From positions 2,108,001 to 2,172,000 of the forward strand of contig NZ_CP064760.1 in assembly GCF_015565955.1 (NCBI RefSeq): DNA of 64,000 nt, in the 5' to 3' direction. This DNA is from Microbacterium schleiferi. Its GTDB lineage: Bacteria; Actinomycetota; Actinomycetes; Actinomycetales; Microbacteriaceae. Under the pieces are notes generated by a model. The model did no database searches and was not told the origin of the DNA. It saw only the letters and a list, made by a program, of their open reading frames with translations. Below are positions 56,743-64,000 of the stretch, piece by piece. A program made the position numbers and the translations under genes. Every line of letters starts with the position of its first letter. Position 1 is the first letter of the stretch.

Positions 56743-57793
56743 GCACGCAGCCCGCGCTCGACATCCATGATCTGAGAGACCGCAACGCGCTCTTCGTCAT
56801 GGTGGGCCAGCAGCGGATCTCCCGGGCCGTAGTTGACGGCGGGGATGCCGAGGGCGGAGAACCGTGCAACGTCGGTCCAGCCGTACTTCGGTCGGGCCTG
56901 GCCGCCCACGGCGGCGACGAACTCCTGCGCCAGCGGATCGTCCAGCCCCGGCCGCGCGCCCTCGGCCATATCGATGACCTCGACCTCGAAGCCGTCGAAG
57001 ACCTCACGGACATGCGTCTCAGCTTCGGCTCCGCTTCGCGACGGGGCGAAGCGGTAGTTGACCTCGACCTCGCAGAGATCGGGGATGACGTTGCCCGCGA
57101 CACCTCCCGCAATGCGGACGGCGTTGAGCCCCTCCCGATAGACGAGCCCGTCCACCGCTACCTCGCGCGCCGTGTAGGCGGCGAGCCTCTCCAGGATCGG
57201 CGCCGCCTTGTGGATCGCGTTCTCCCCGACCCACGAACGAGCACTGTGAGAGCGGACGCCATGCGTTCTGATGATCGCGCGCATGTGGCCGTTGCAGCCG
57301 CCCTCGACCTGCCCGTTCGAGGGCTCGCCGAGAATGGCGAAGTCGGCAGCAAGCAGGTCGGCCCGCGTCGCGGCGATGCGCGTGAGCGCGTTGAGCGCGG
57401 CGGCGACTTCCTCGTGGTCGTACCAGATCCACGTGATGTCAGCCTTTGGTGCGACCAGGTCCGCGGCGAGCTTGAGCTGAACGGCAACGCCGGCCTTCAT
57501 GTCGACAGTGCCGCGCCCCCAGATGAACTCCTCCCGTCGATGTCGACGGTGCGGGTGGGCACGTTCCCGTTGATCGGCACGGTGTCGATGTGCCCGGCGA
57601 TGGCTACCCGGCGCTCTCGCCCCTGATGGGTCCGCGCGATGATCGTGTCACCGTCGCGGATGACTTCGAGGTGCGGCAGGGCGCGGACGGCCTGCTCGAT
57701 GAGGTCGGCAAGATGCCCTTCGTCTCCGGAGACACTGGGGATGTCGCAGATCGCGCGGGTGAGATCGACAGCGTTCGAGGTCAAGTCCAGCAC
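56730..57793 (-). CDS. dapE: Succinyl-diaminopimelate desuccinylase, frame interrupted as sequenced
   Basis: Zn-dependent M20 hydrolase of the lysine/mDAP pathway. Motifs: [22 protein letters not shown] (His/Asp), [21 protein letters not shown] (catalytic Glu pair), [15 protein letters not shown] and [11 protein letters not shown]. After VDIDG the frame changes at 57533-57535; one more base gives [15 protein letters not shown]. The repaired protein has 354 residues. GTG 57793 start, divergent from dapD (88 bases). Confidence 0.94.
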
Positions 57794-57881
57794 CCTTCGA
57801 GTCTAGCCAGGGGCCACGAAGCTCCGACCGGCGCCGCGTCACGGGCTCAGCACCCCGGATTCGACTCGATACCCTGGAACG

Positions 57882-58840
57882 ATGAGTGCACAGCGGATGA
57901 TCAGCGGTATCGGGGCGGCGACGGTCGCGGCAGACGGCACGGTTCTGGACACCTGGTACCCGTCACCCCAGCCCGGCGCTCTGGCCGATGCCGCGGACGC
58001 TCACGAGGCAGCACGTGCCCTCGTCGCGCAGGCGGTCGGCGCGGATGAGACGCGCGGCGTCACCATCACTCAGATTGAGATCGAGATCGACCTCGACGCG
58101 GCGCCGACAGACACTCCCGACGCGTATCTCCGTCTCCACGCGCTGTCACACCGGCTCGTCAAGCCAAACGATCTGAATCTCGACGGCATCTTCGGCGCGC
58201 TTCCCAACGTCGCATGGACAAACGCGGGACCTGTTCATCCGGCCGACCTGACGGCGCGGCGACCTCTGCTTCAGCGCGCCGGCATCCAGGTGCAGGGCGT
58301 GGACAAGTTCCCGCGGCTGACCGATTACGTCCTCCCGAGGGCGTGCGCATCGCGGATGCCTCTCGTGTGCGGCTGGGCGCCTACCTCTCCCCCGGTACGA
58401 CGGTGATGCACGAGGGCTTCGTCAACTTCAACGCGGGAACTCTCGGGCAGAGCATGGTCGAAGGACGGATCTCCCAGGGCGTCGTCGTCGGCGACGGCAG
58501 CGACATCGGTGGGGGCGCCTCCATCATGGGCACCCTCTCCGGCGGCGGCTCGCACCGGGTGTCCGTTGGCGCCCGGACGCTGCTGGGCGCCAACGCGGGA
58601 ATCGGCATCTCCCTCGGGGACGACTGCGTCGTCGAGGCGGGCCTGTATGTCACCGCCGGGTCGAAGATCGTGCTCCCCGACGAGACCACCGGTGCGGACG
58701 GCGCACGCCCCACTGTGAAGGGCGCAGCCCTGTCGGGTCAGAACGGCATCCTATTCCGCCGCAACTCCGTCACGGGTGCAATCGAGGCCGTGCGGCGCGC
58801 CGGGGTCGGCGTCACCCTCAACGAAGCCCTCCACGCCTGA
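57882..58840 (+). CDS. dapD: Tetrahydrodipicolinate N-succinyltransferase, frame interrupted as sequenced
   Basis: Actinobacterial-type DapD. The N-terminal domain ([33 protein letters not shown]) leads into a left-handed beta helix ([40 protein letters not shown]). The frame breaks at 58334-58336 after RLTDYVLP; one more C continues [20 protein letters not shown]. The repaired protein is 319 residues. It transfers succinyl from succinyl-CoA, upstream of dapC and dapE in the pathway. Confidence 0.94.
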
Positions 58841-58879
58841 CCCGCGCGCCACGACCCGCCGCGACGGGGAACGGAGAGG

Positions 58880-59641
58880 TCAGCGGCGCACGCGCACCGA
58901 GAGGCACGTGACGCATCCTTCGAGCTTCTCGAACTCCGTTACGGGGGTCTGCACGACGGTGAGACCACGCGAGCGAAGCAGCGCGGCCGTCTGCGGGGCG
59001 CCCGCCGACATCAAGACCGTCGACGGATCGAGGACAACAACGGCAGTCCCCTGTTCTTCAGGAACGGGAAGGAAGCGCGGAAACACCGATGGATCGTCGA
59101 CGAGCGGTTCGTAGCCGATGACGGTTCCGTCAGGAAGCGCGGTCACCGCGCTCTTGAGGTGCAACACGCGGGTCACCGGCACCGCGACGAGCTTCCAGCC
59201 GCGCGGCGTGAGCAGAGTCTCGAGCTGCGCGAACCCGTCGTCATTCGTCCGGGAAGACGCCCCCACGTAAACCGTGCGACCGACCTTGAGGATGTCGCCG
59301 CCGTCGAGTGTGCCGGGCGCCTCGATCTCGTGGATCGGCAGACCGAGCGTGCGCGCCGCTGCCCGGGCCGTGTCGATCTCACCGCGTCGGGACTCTGCCC
59401 CGGGGCGGCCGATCACCACGAGGTCGTCGAAGACGACCAGGGCGTCCTCGATGAAGACCCCGTCCGGCTGTGTCGGCGCCGCCTCGACGTCGATGATCTG
59501 CCAGCCGCGGTCGCGGTACACCGCGACGTAGTCGCGCCACTGCGATAGGGCGAGCCCGGCGTCCGCAGCGACACGGTCACGGTGCGTCAGCTCCCCGTCG
59601 GCCAACAGCGGTGACGGGACACGGACAAGGAGTTTCGGCAT
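58880..59641 (-). CDS. Dimethylargininase / amidinotransferase-fold enzyme
   Basis: 253 residues of the arginine-deiminase superfamily. Substrate-binding DGVFIEDALVVFDD, the catalytic His in VLHLKSAVTALPDG and the catalytic Cys in KLEGCVTCLSVR fit dimethylarginine dimethylaminohydrolase (DDAH), which splits methylated arginines to citrulline. The VTCLS Cys is the nucleophile by family; a Cys three residues earlier is extra. Convergent with dapD. Confidence 0.88.
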   Translation of the reverse strand: MPKLLVRVPSPLLADGELTHRDRVAADAGLALSQWRDYVAVYRDRGWQIIDVEAAPTQPDGVFIEDALVVFDDLVVIGRPGAESRRGEIDTARAAARTLGLPIHEIEAPGTLDGGDILKVGRTVYVGASSRTNDDGFAQLETLLTPRGWKLVAVPVTRVLHLKSAVTALPDGTVIGYEPLVDDPSVFPRFLPVPEEQGTAVVVLDPSTVLMSAGAPQTAALLRSRGLTVVQTPVTEFEKLEGCVTCLSVRVRR

Positions 59642-59725
59642 CCGTTCAGAATGCCAGACTCAGGCGTTGCGCACGGACCCAGGTGTCGTGAATGTGCCCA
59701 GGCGTCGCGAAGGACGCAGACGGAC

Positions 59726-61021
59726 TCAGACGCCCGGGTAGTTCCGTTCGGGCGAACCGATGTAGAGCTGCTGCGGCCGACCGATCTTCGTCTGCGGGTC
59801 GCCGATCGCCTCGCGCCACTGGGCGATCCAGCCCGGCAGACGGCCGATCGCGAACAGCACGGTGAACATCCGCGTCGGGAAGCCCATCGCCTTGTACATG
59901 ACGCCCGTGTAGAAGTCGACGTTCGGGTAGAGGCGACGCTCCTTGAAGTAGTCGTCGTTGAGGGCGATCTCTTCGAGGTCTTTCGCCAGGTCCAGCAGCG
60001 GGTCGTGAACGCCGAGTTCCGACAGAACCTCGTCGGCGGATTCCTTGACGAGCTTGGCGCGGGGGTCGTAGTTCTTGTAGACCCGGTGGCCGAAGCCCAT
60101 GAGCTTGACGCCGTCTTCTTTGTTCTTGACCCGCTCCACGAAGCGCTGCACGCTCTCGCCGGAGTCCCGGATCTGCGCGAGCATCGACAGGACAGCTTCG
60201 TTGGCCCCGCCGTGCAGCGGGCCGTAGAGGGCGTTGATTCCCGCGGAGATCGACGAGAACTGGTTTGCACCGGTCGATCCGACCAGGCGTACCGTCGAGG
60301 TCGACGCGTTCTGCTCGTGGTCCTCGTGCAGGATCAGCAGACGCTCAAGCGCGCGGGAGACGACCGGGTTGACCTCGTAGAGCTCCGACAGCACACCGAA
60401 GTTGAGCTTGAGGAAGTTGTCGACGAAGCTCATCCCGTTGTCGGGGTACAGGAACGCCTGACCGATGCTCTTCTTGTGGGCGTACGCGGCGATCACCGGA
60501 AGCTTCGCAAGCAGGCGGATCGTGTTGACCTCGACGTGCTCGGGGTTGTGCGGATCGGACTCGTCTTCGTAGTAGGTCGACAGGGCCGCCGTCGCCGCCG
60601 AGAGCACCGACATCGGGTGCGCGGTGGGAGGCAGCGAGCCGAAGAAGCGCTTGAGGTCCTCGTGCAGCAGCGTGTGGCGACGGATGCGGTTATCGAACGC
60701 CGCGAGCTCATCGGGGGTCGGCAGCTCGCCGTAGATGAGCAGCCACGCCACCTCGAGGTACGTGCTGTGGGTCGCGAGCTGCTCGATGGGATACCCGCGG
60801 TACCGCAGGATGCCCGCATCCCCATCGATATAGGTGATCGCCGACTTGGTCGAGGCCGTGTTGACGAACCCGTAGTCCAGGGCCGTGTACCCGGTCTGCC
60901 GCGTGAACGTCGCGACATCGATGCTCGGTACCCCGTCGGTGCCGTGGAGCACGGGGAACTCGGCGGTCCGATCACCGACGGTCAGGATGGCCTTCTGCTG
61001 CGGGGTCTGCGCGTCGTCCAC
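59726..61021 (-). CDS. gltA: Citrate synthase
   Basis: 431 residues, TCA-cycle entry enzyme. LLHGTDGVPSIDVATF-like N-terminus, SAHPMSV-like TAHPMSVLSAATAA, LNFGVLSELYEVNPV, FSSISAGINALYGPLHGGAN with the catalytic His, and MGFGHRVYKNYDPRAK, a complete set. GTG 61021 with AAGGAGG four bases upstream is preferred over an ATG upstream. It stands alone between the DDAH-like gene and dapC. Confidence 0.96.
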   Translation of the reverse strand: MDDAQTPQQKAILTVGDRTAEFPVLHGTDGVPSIDVATFTRQTGYTALDYGFVNTASTKSAITYIDGDAGILRYRGYPIEQLATHSTYLEVAWLLIYGELPTPDELAAFDNRIRRHTLLHEDLKRFFGSLPPTAHPMSVLSAATAALSTYYEDESDPHNPEHVEVNTIRLLAKLPVIAAYAHKKSIGQAFLYPDNGMSFVDNFLKLNFGVLSELYEVNPVVSRALERLLILHEDHEQNASTSTVRLVGSTGANQFSSISAGINALYGPLHGGANEAVLSMLAQIRDSGESVQRFVERVKNKEDGVKLMGFGHRVYKNYDPRAKLVKESADEVLSELGVHDPLLDLAKDLEEIALNDDYFKERRLYPNVDFYTGVMYKAMGFPTRMFTVLFAIGRLPGWIAQWREAIGDPQTKIGRPQQLYIGSPERNYPGV

Positions 61022-61224
61022 GGCGCCTCCTTGCATTGTCTGGGGCTGTCGTCGGCCCCCGGGACGGGTTCGTCGCCTCGCGGAGCCGTCCAAGCACGTG
61101 TCGGTGCCCGGGCTGCCCCTACAGCCTAGTAGTCGGTCCGGCCTACTGTGCGCACAGCCAAAGCGGGGACAGTTTCGATGGAGAAAACCTCGCAGCGCGG
61201 CCCACCGACTGCTCCGCCTGCCCG

Positions 61225-62329
61225 CTAACCGGCCCGGAGCCGATCGACCGCGGCGGCGATGCGTTCATCGGTTGCCGTCAGCGAGAGCCGCACGTGGTGC
61301 GTATGGGCCTGACCGTAGAAGATCCCGGGTCCGACGAGGATGCCGCGCTGCGCGAACCACTCGACCGAGGCCCAGGCATCCTCACCGCGGGTGAGCCACA
61401 GATAGAGTCCCGCTTCGCTCCGATCGACGCGGAACCCCGCGCTCTCGACGGCGGGGCGAAGGAGCCCGCGCCGATGACGATAGAGCTCCCGTTGCCGGGC
61501 CACATGGGAGTCATCGCCCAGGGCAACGGCCATGGCAGCTTGCACGGGAGCGGGGGCATCAGTCCCAAGTGCTTGCGCGCTGTCAGCATCGGCTCGATGA
61601 TCGCCGCGTCCCCCGCGACAAAGGCGGCGCGGTAGCCGGCGAGGTTGGACTGCTTGCTCAGCGAATACACCGACAGCACGCCGGTGTTGTCGCCGTCGGT
61701 CACGCGTGGGTCCAGCGCCGACGGAATCGCCTCGTGGTCCCAGGGCGAATCCCAGCCGAGCTCGGCGTAGCACTCGTCGCTCGCGAGCACAGCTCCGAGC
61801 TCTCTGGCCCGGTCGCGAGCAGCGCGCAGGGCCGCGACATCCAGCACGGCGCCGTCCGGGTTGCCGGGCGAGTTCAGCCATACCAACCGTGTCTGCGCGG
61901 GCCACTGTGCCGGATCCTCTGCGGCGACCGGGGTGGCGCCGACCACGCGAGCTCCGACCTCGTAGGTCGGGTAGGCCGCGACCGGATGCACAACGACATC
62001 CCCGGCCCGAGTCCCAGAAGCAGCGGCAGCAGGGCCACGAGTTCCTTCGAGCCGATCGTCGGGAGCACGCTGTCGACCGTGAGACCGGGAACCCCGCGTC
62101 GGCGCGCATACCAGTCGACGATCGCCTCGCGCAGCGCGACCGTCCCCACGGTCTGCGGGTACGCATGAGCGTCAGTCGCAGCCGCAAGCGCCCGAGCGAT
62201 CACGTCCGGGGTCGGATCGACCGGCGAACCGATCGAGAGATCAACGATCCCATCCGGGTGCGAGCGCGCCTGCGCGGCGTAGGGCGCCATCGCGTCCCAC
62301 GGGTAATCGGCCAGATCGGCGACGCCCAT
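61225..62329 (-). CDS. dapC: Succinyldiaminopimelate transaminase, two frame breaks as sequenced
   Basis: PLP-dependent class I aminotransferase. DYPWDAMAPYAAQARSHPDG, ATDAHAYPQTVG, VHPVAAYPTYEVGARVVG, LNSPGNPDGAVLD, ASDECYAELGWD and the Lys motif SLSKQSNLAGYR are seen in order. The frame must gain one base at 62000-62003 (GPG|DVVVHP) and one at 61552-61556 (LMPP|APVQAAM). The repaired protein has 368 residues. It follows fdxA by 15 bases, a pairing also found in mycobacteria. Confidence 0.93.
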
Positions 62330-62344
62330 CGGTCGAAACCCGGG

Positions 62345-62665
62345 TCAGTGGTTCTGCGGGGGCAGTTCGGCGATGACCGGGTGGTCCTTGGGGATCACAC
62401 CCACCTTGGCCGCTCCACCGGGCGAACCGAGGTCATCGAAGAACTCGACGTTCGCCTTGTAGTAGTCCTGCCATTCCTCGGGCAGGTCGTCTTCGTAGTA
62501 GATCGCCTCGACGGGGCATACGGGTTCGCAGGCGCCGCAGTCGACGCACTCATCCGGGTGGATGTAGAGGCTGCGCTCCCCCTCATAGATGCAGTCGACG
62601 GGGCACTCGTCGATGCAGGCACGATCCTTGACATCGACGCACGGAAGGGCGATCACATACGTCAC
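62345..62665 (-). CDS. fdxA: Seven-iron ferredoxin
   Basis: 106 residues, start GTG 62665 (TYVIALPCVDVKDRACIDEC). The Cys pattern CVDVKDRACIDECPVDC followed by DECVDCGACEPVCPVEAI carries one [3Fe-4S] and one [4Fe-4S] cluster. The acidic middle (YYEDDLPEEWQDYY) suits partner docking. Upstream, an open frame adds 16 unconserved residues that I leave out. Operon with dapC. Confidence 0.95.
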   Translation of the reverse strand: MTYVIALPCVDVKDRACIDECPVDCIYEGERSLYIHPDECVDCGACEPVCPVEAIYYEDDLPEEWQDYYKANVEFFDDLGSPGGAAKVGVIPKDHPVIAELPPQNH

Positions 62666-62675
62666 GAGAGCAAGT

Positions 62676-63059
62676 CTAGTCGGCTGTCCGGACGGCCCGG
62701 CCGCGATCGACACGCTCTGGCCACGCGACCACGAACGCCGTAACGGCGGGAAGCCACAGCGTCCAGACGACCCCCAGGATCGACTGCGGCACGATCACCG
62801 AACCGCCGGCCCCGGTGCCCGACAGGACGATCGCGACACCCATCGCACCCAGACCCGTGGCAAGGGCCGCCCACCGGTCGGCGGTGAGCGCGCGCACCGC
62901 GATGATGACCGCTCCCGCGGCGACCATGGCCAGCACGAGGCCCACCGGAAGACCGAACACGCGGTACGCGTGACTGACGGTGCCCGCGGCGCCGTAGATC
63001 ACCCCGACGACCAGCGCGACCACCCACCCGGCAAGGCGAAGAAACGAGAAGCGCGGCAC
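62676..63059 (-). CDS. Small four-helix membrane protein, unrecognised family (DUF6113-like?)
   Basis: 127 residues with four hydrophobic helices: VVALVVGVIYGAAGTVSHA, VGLVLAMVAAGAVIIAV, ALATGLGAMGVAIVLSG and GVVWTLWLPAVTAFVVAW. It starts at GTG 63059 and ends 10 bases before the fdxA start, so transcription with fdxA-dapC is likely. No motif points to function. Confidence 0.65.
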   Translation of the reverse strand: MPRFSFLRLAGWVVALVVGVIYGAAGTVSHAYRVFGLPVGLVLAMVAAGAVIIAVRALTADRWAALATGLGAMGVAIVLSGTGAGGSVIVPQSILGVVWTLWLPAVTAFVVAWPERVDRGRAVRTAD

Positions 63060-63094
63060 CGCATCACTGTATCGCGGCGCCTCTGTGCGAAACC

Positions 63095-63409
63095 TCACAC
63101 CGCCAGGCCCCACCACCGGAGCGCCGCCGCGACCGCGGCTGCCGCCACCACGACGACGAGGAACGGCGCACGAAGCAGCAGGAGGCCCGCCGCCACGAGG
63201 ATCGCGGGAACCCGTGCATCCACGACGATCTCCTGCCCGAGCCCGAACGTCTGCACGGCGACGAGCGCGGCGAGCAGGGCGACGGTGAGCAGATCGGCGA
63301 TGCGCGCGGGTCGAGGCGCCTCGAGCAGGCGAGGGGGAACGAGATACCCCGTCACCTTGAGAGCCAGGCAGATGACGGATGCCAGCGCGATAGCGCTCCA
63401 GAGGGTCAT
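63095..63409 (-). CDS. azlD: AzlD family branched-chain amino acid transport subunit
   Basis: 104 residues with three to four membrane helices (LWSAIALASVICLALKVTGY; LAALVAVQTFGLG; VPAILVAAGLLLLRAPFLVV). The KVTGYLVPP and RIADLLTVALLAALV segments fit AzlD. It partners AzlC to export branched-chain amino acids. The start overlaps the azlC stop by four bases. Confidence 0.9.
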   Translation of the reverse strand: MTLWSAIALASVICLALKVTGYLVPPRLLEAPRPARIADLLTVALLAALVAVQTFGLGQEIVVDARVPAILVAAGLLLLRAPFLVVVVAAAAVAAALRWWGLAV

Positions 63410-64000
63410 GGCAGCCCCTCCCGCTCGGGAAGATCATCGGGTTCGTCGAGGCCATCGGATCCGAGACTGCTGTCGACGCCGGGGCCACCCGCGGGCCCTG
63501 CGCCGCCCTTCGCCGCGCCGCCTCCCCAGTCGGCCCACCCGACGACGATTGCGACGAGGGCGGCGATGAGCACCGGAAGACCCGGCATGAGAGACGGCGT
63601 CAGCACTGTCGCGACCACCGCCGCCGCGATGCCGACGACGATCGGCTGTCTCCCGCGCAGGCGCGGCCACAACAGGGCGAGAAAGGCTGCAGCGGCCGCG
63701 GCATCCAGCCCGTACGCGCGCGGGTCGCCGAGCACATCACCCAGCAGCGCACCGGCGAGGGTCGAGAGGTTCCAGCCGAGGTAGATGCCGATGCCGGTGA
63801 CCCAGAAACCGACGGTTCGGGCCCGGGGTGTGCCCTGCGCCAGGGCGACGGCCGTGGATTCGTCGATCGTGAACTGCGGCGCCGCGATGCGTGTGAACCG
63901 TCCCGGCGGCAACAGCGTCGACATCCGGATGCCGTAGGCGATGTTTCGCGCGCCCAGCAGGGCAGCCGAGGCAACGGCTGCGGGGATGGCAGCCAGCCCT
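63406..64000 (-). CDS. azlC: AzlC family branched-chain amino acid permease (5' end beyond window)
   Basis: The frame is open to the window edge (ALLGARNIAYGIRMSTLLPP), followed by APQFTIDESTAVALAQG and four more helices (WVTGIGIYLGWNLSTLAGAL, AAAAAFLALLWPRL, VVGIAAAVVATVL, VLIAALVAIVVGWADW). A Gly/Pro/Asp tail ends it. AzlC forms the pore with AzlD. The first ~50 residues lie outside. Confidence 0.9.
   Translation of the reverse strand, partial: GLAAIPAAVASAALLGARNIAYGIRMSTLLPPGRFTRIAAPQFTIDESTAVALAQGTPRARTVGFWVTGIGIYLGWNLSTLAGALLGDVLGDPRAYGLDAAAAAAFLALLWPRLRGRQPIVVGIAAAVVATVLTPSLMPGLPVLIAALVAIVVGWADWGGGAAKGGAGPAGGPGVDSSLGSDGLDEPDDLPEREGLP

Overview
The window is high-GC DNA with dense, short-spaced genes on both strands. 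It looks like the chromosome of a pigmented Microbacteriaceae actinobacterium, Microbacterium or a close relative. The support is an actinobacterial C50-carotenoid operon, mycobacteria-like blocks (uvrD2-nudC, adnA-adnB, mrp-tatB, dapC-dapD-dapE), DUF3039/DUF3107/DUF3117 proteins and family-typical sugar ABC genes. The genus is inferred; no rRNA is present. I see no transposase, phage gene, integrase or CRISPR array, and no gene-free stretch longer than about 190 bases.

Layout. 1-2.6 kb: end of a sugar ABC operon (ATPase cut by the window edge, lipoprotein binding protein) and a SnoaL-like protein. 2.7-9.2 kb: tRNA-Leu, DedA, a membrane-anchored HExxH protein, divergent ku and ligD (non-homologous end joining), and a CDF metal exporter. 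9.3-13.3 kb: murI-rph-rdgB, divergent pncB, DUF3039. 13.3-19.9 kb: an ABC-2 exporter pair whose ATPase has a 200-residue charged extension, an EcsC-like protein, an HtrA protease and a nitrilase-family hydrolase. 20.0-26.4 kb: initiator tRNA, a MarR regulator and the divergent idi-crtE-crtB-crtI-crtYe-crtYf-crtEb operon, with a perfect 25-bp palindrome between regulator and operon. 26.4-46 kb: a block with mycobacterial-like gene content (UPF0182, PDZ/Lon protease, Zincin_2 protein, ThiF-like protein, uvrD2, nudC, a kinase-fold protein, adnB, adnA, DUF3107, ferritin-like protein, rhlE). 46-55.5 kb: PHP phosphoesterase, EEP nuclease-like protein, Xaa-Pro aminopeptidase, stress protein, MgtE-like CBS protein, DUF1003, mrp, tatB, O-methyltransferase, DUF3117. 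55.5-64 kb: a PIG-V-like mannosyltransferase, dapE, dapD, a dimethylargininase-like enzyme, citrate synthase, dapC, fdxA and azlCD (azlC runs off the end).

The most important caution is data quality. Between 23.5 and 62.0 kb, nine genes (crtI, UPF0182, PDZ protease, uvrD2, adnA, mrp, dapE, dapD, dapC) change reading frame inside, and two more sites affect the adnB/kinase 3' ends and the crtI-crtYe junction. Every break lies in a run of 3-5 G or C and is repaired by one extra base. Several of these genes are normally essential, so I read the breaks as base-calling deletions and annotate the genes as whole. The first 23 kb shows none.

The genes worth most attention are the palindrome in front of the carotenoid operon, the kinase-fold protein lacking its catalytic motif and overlapping adnB antisense, the charged extension on the ABC ATPase, and the membrane-anchored HExxH protein. 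I did not find a convincing new multi-gene system; most of the window is conserved actinobacterial core.
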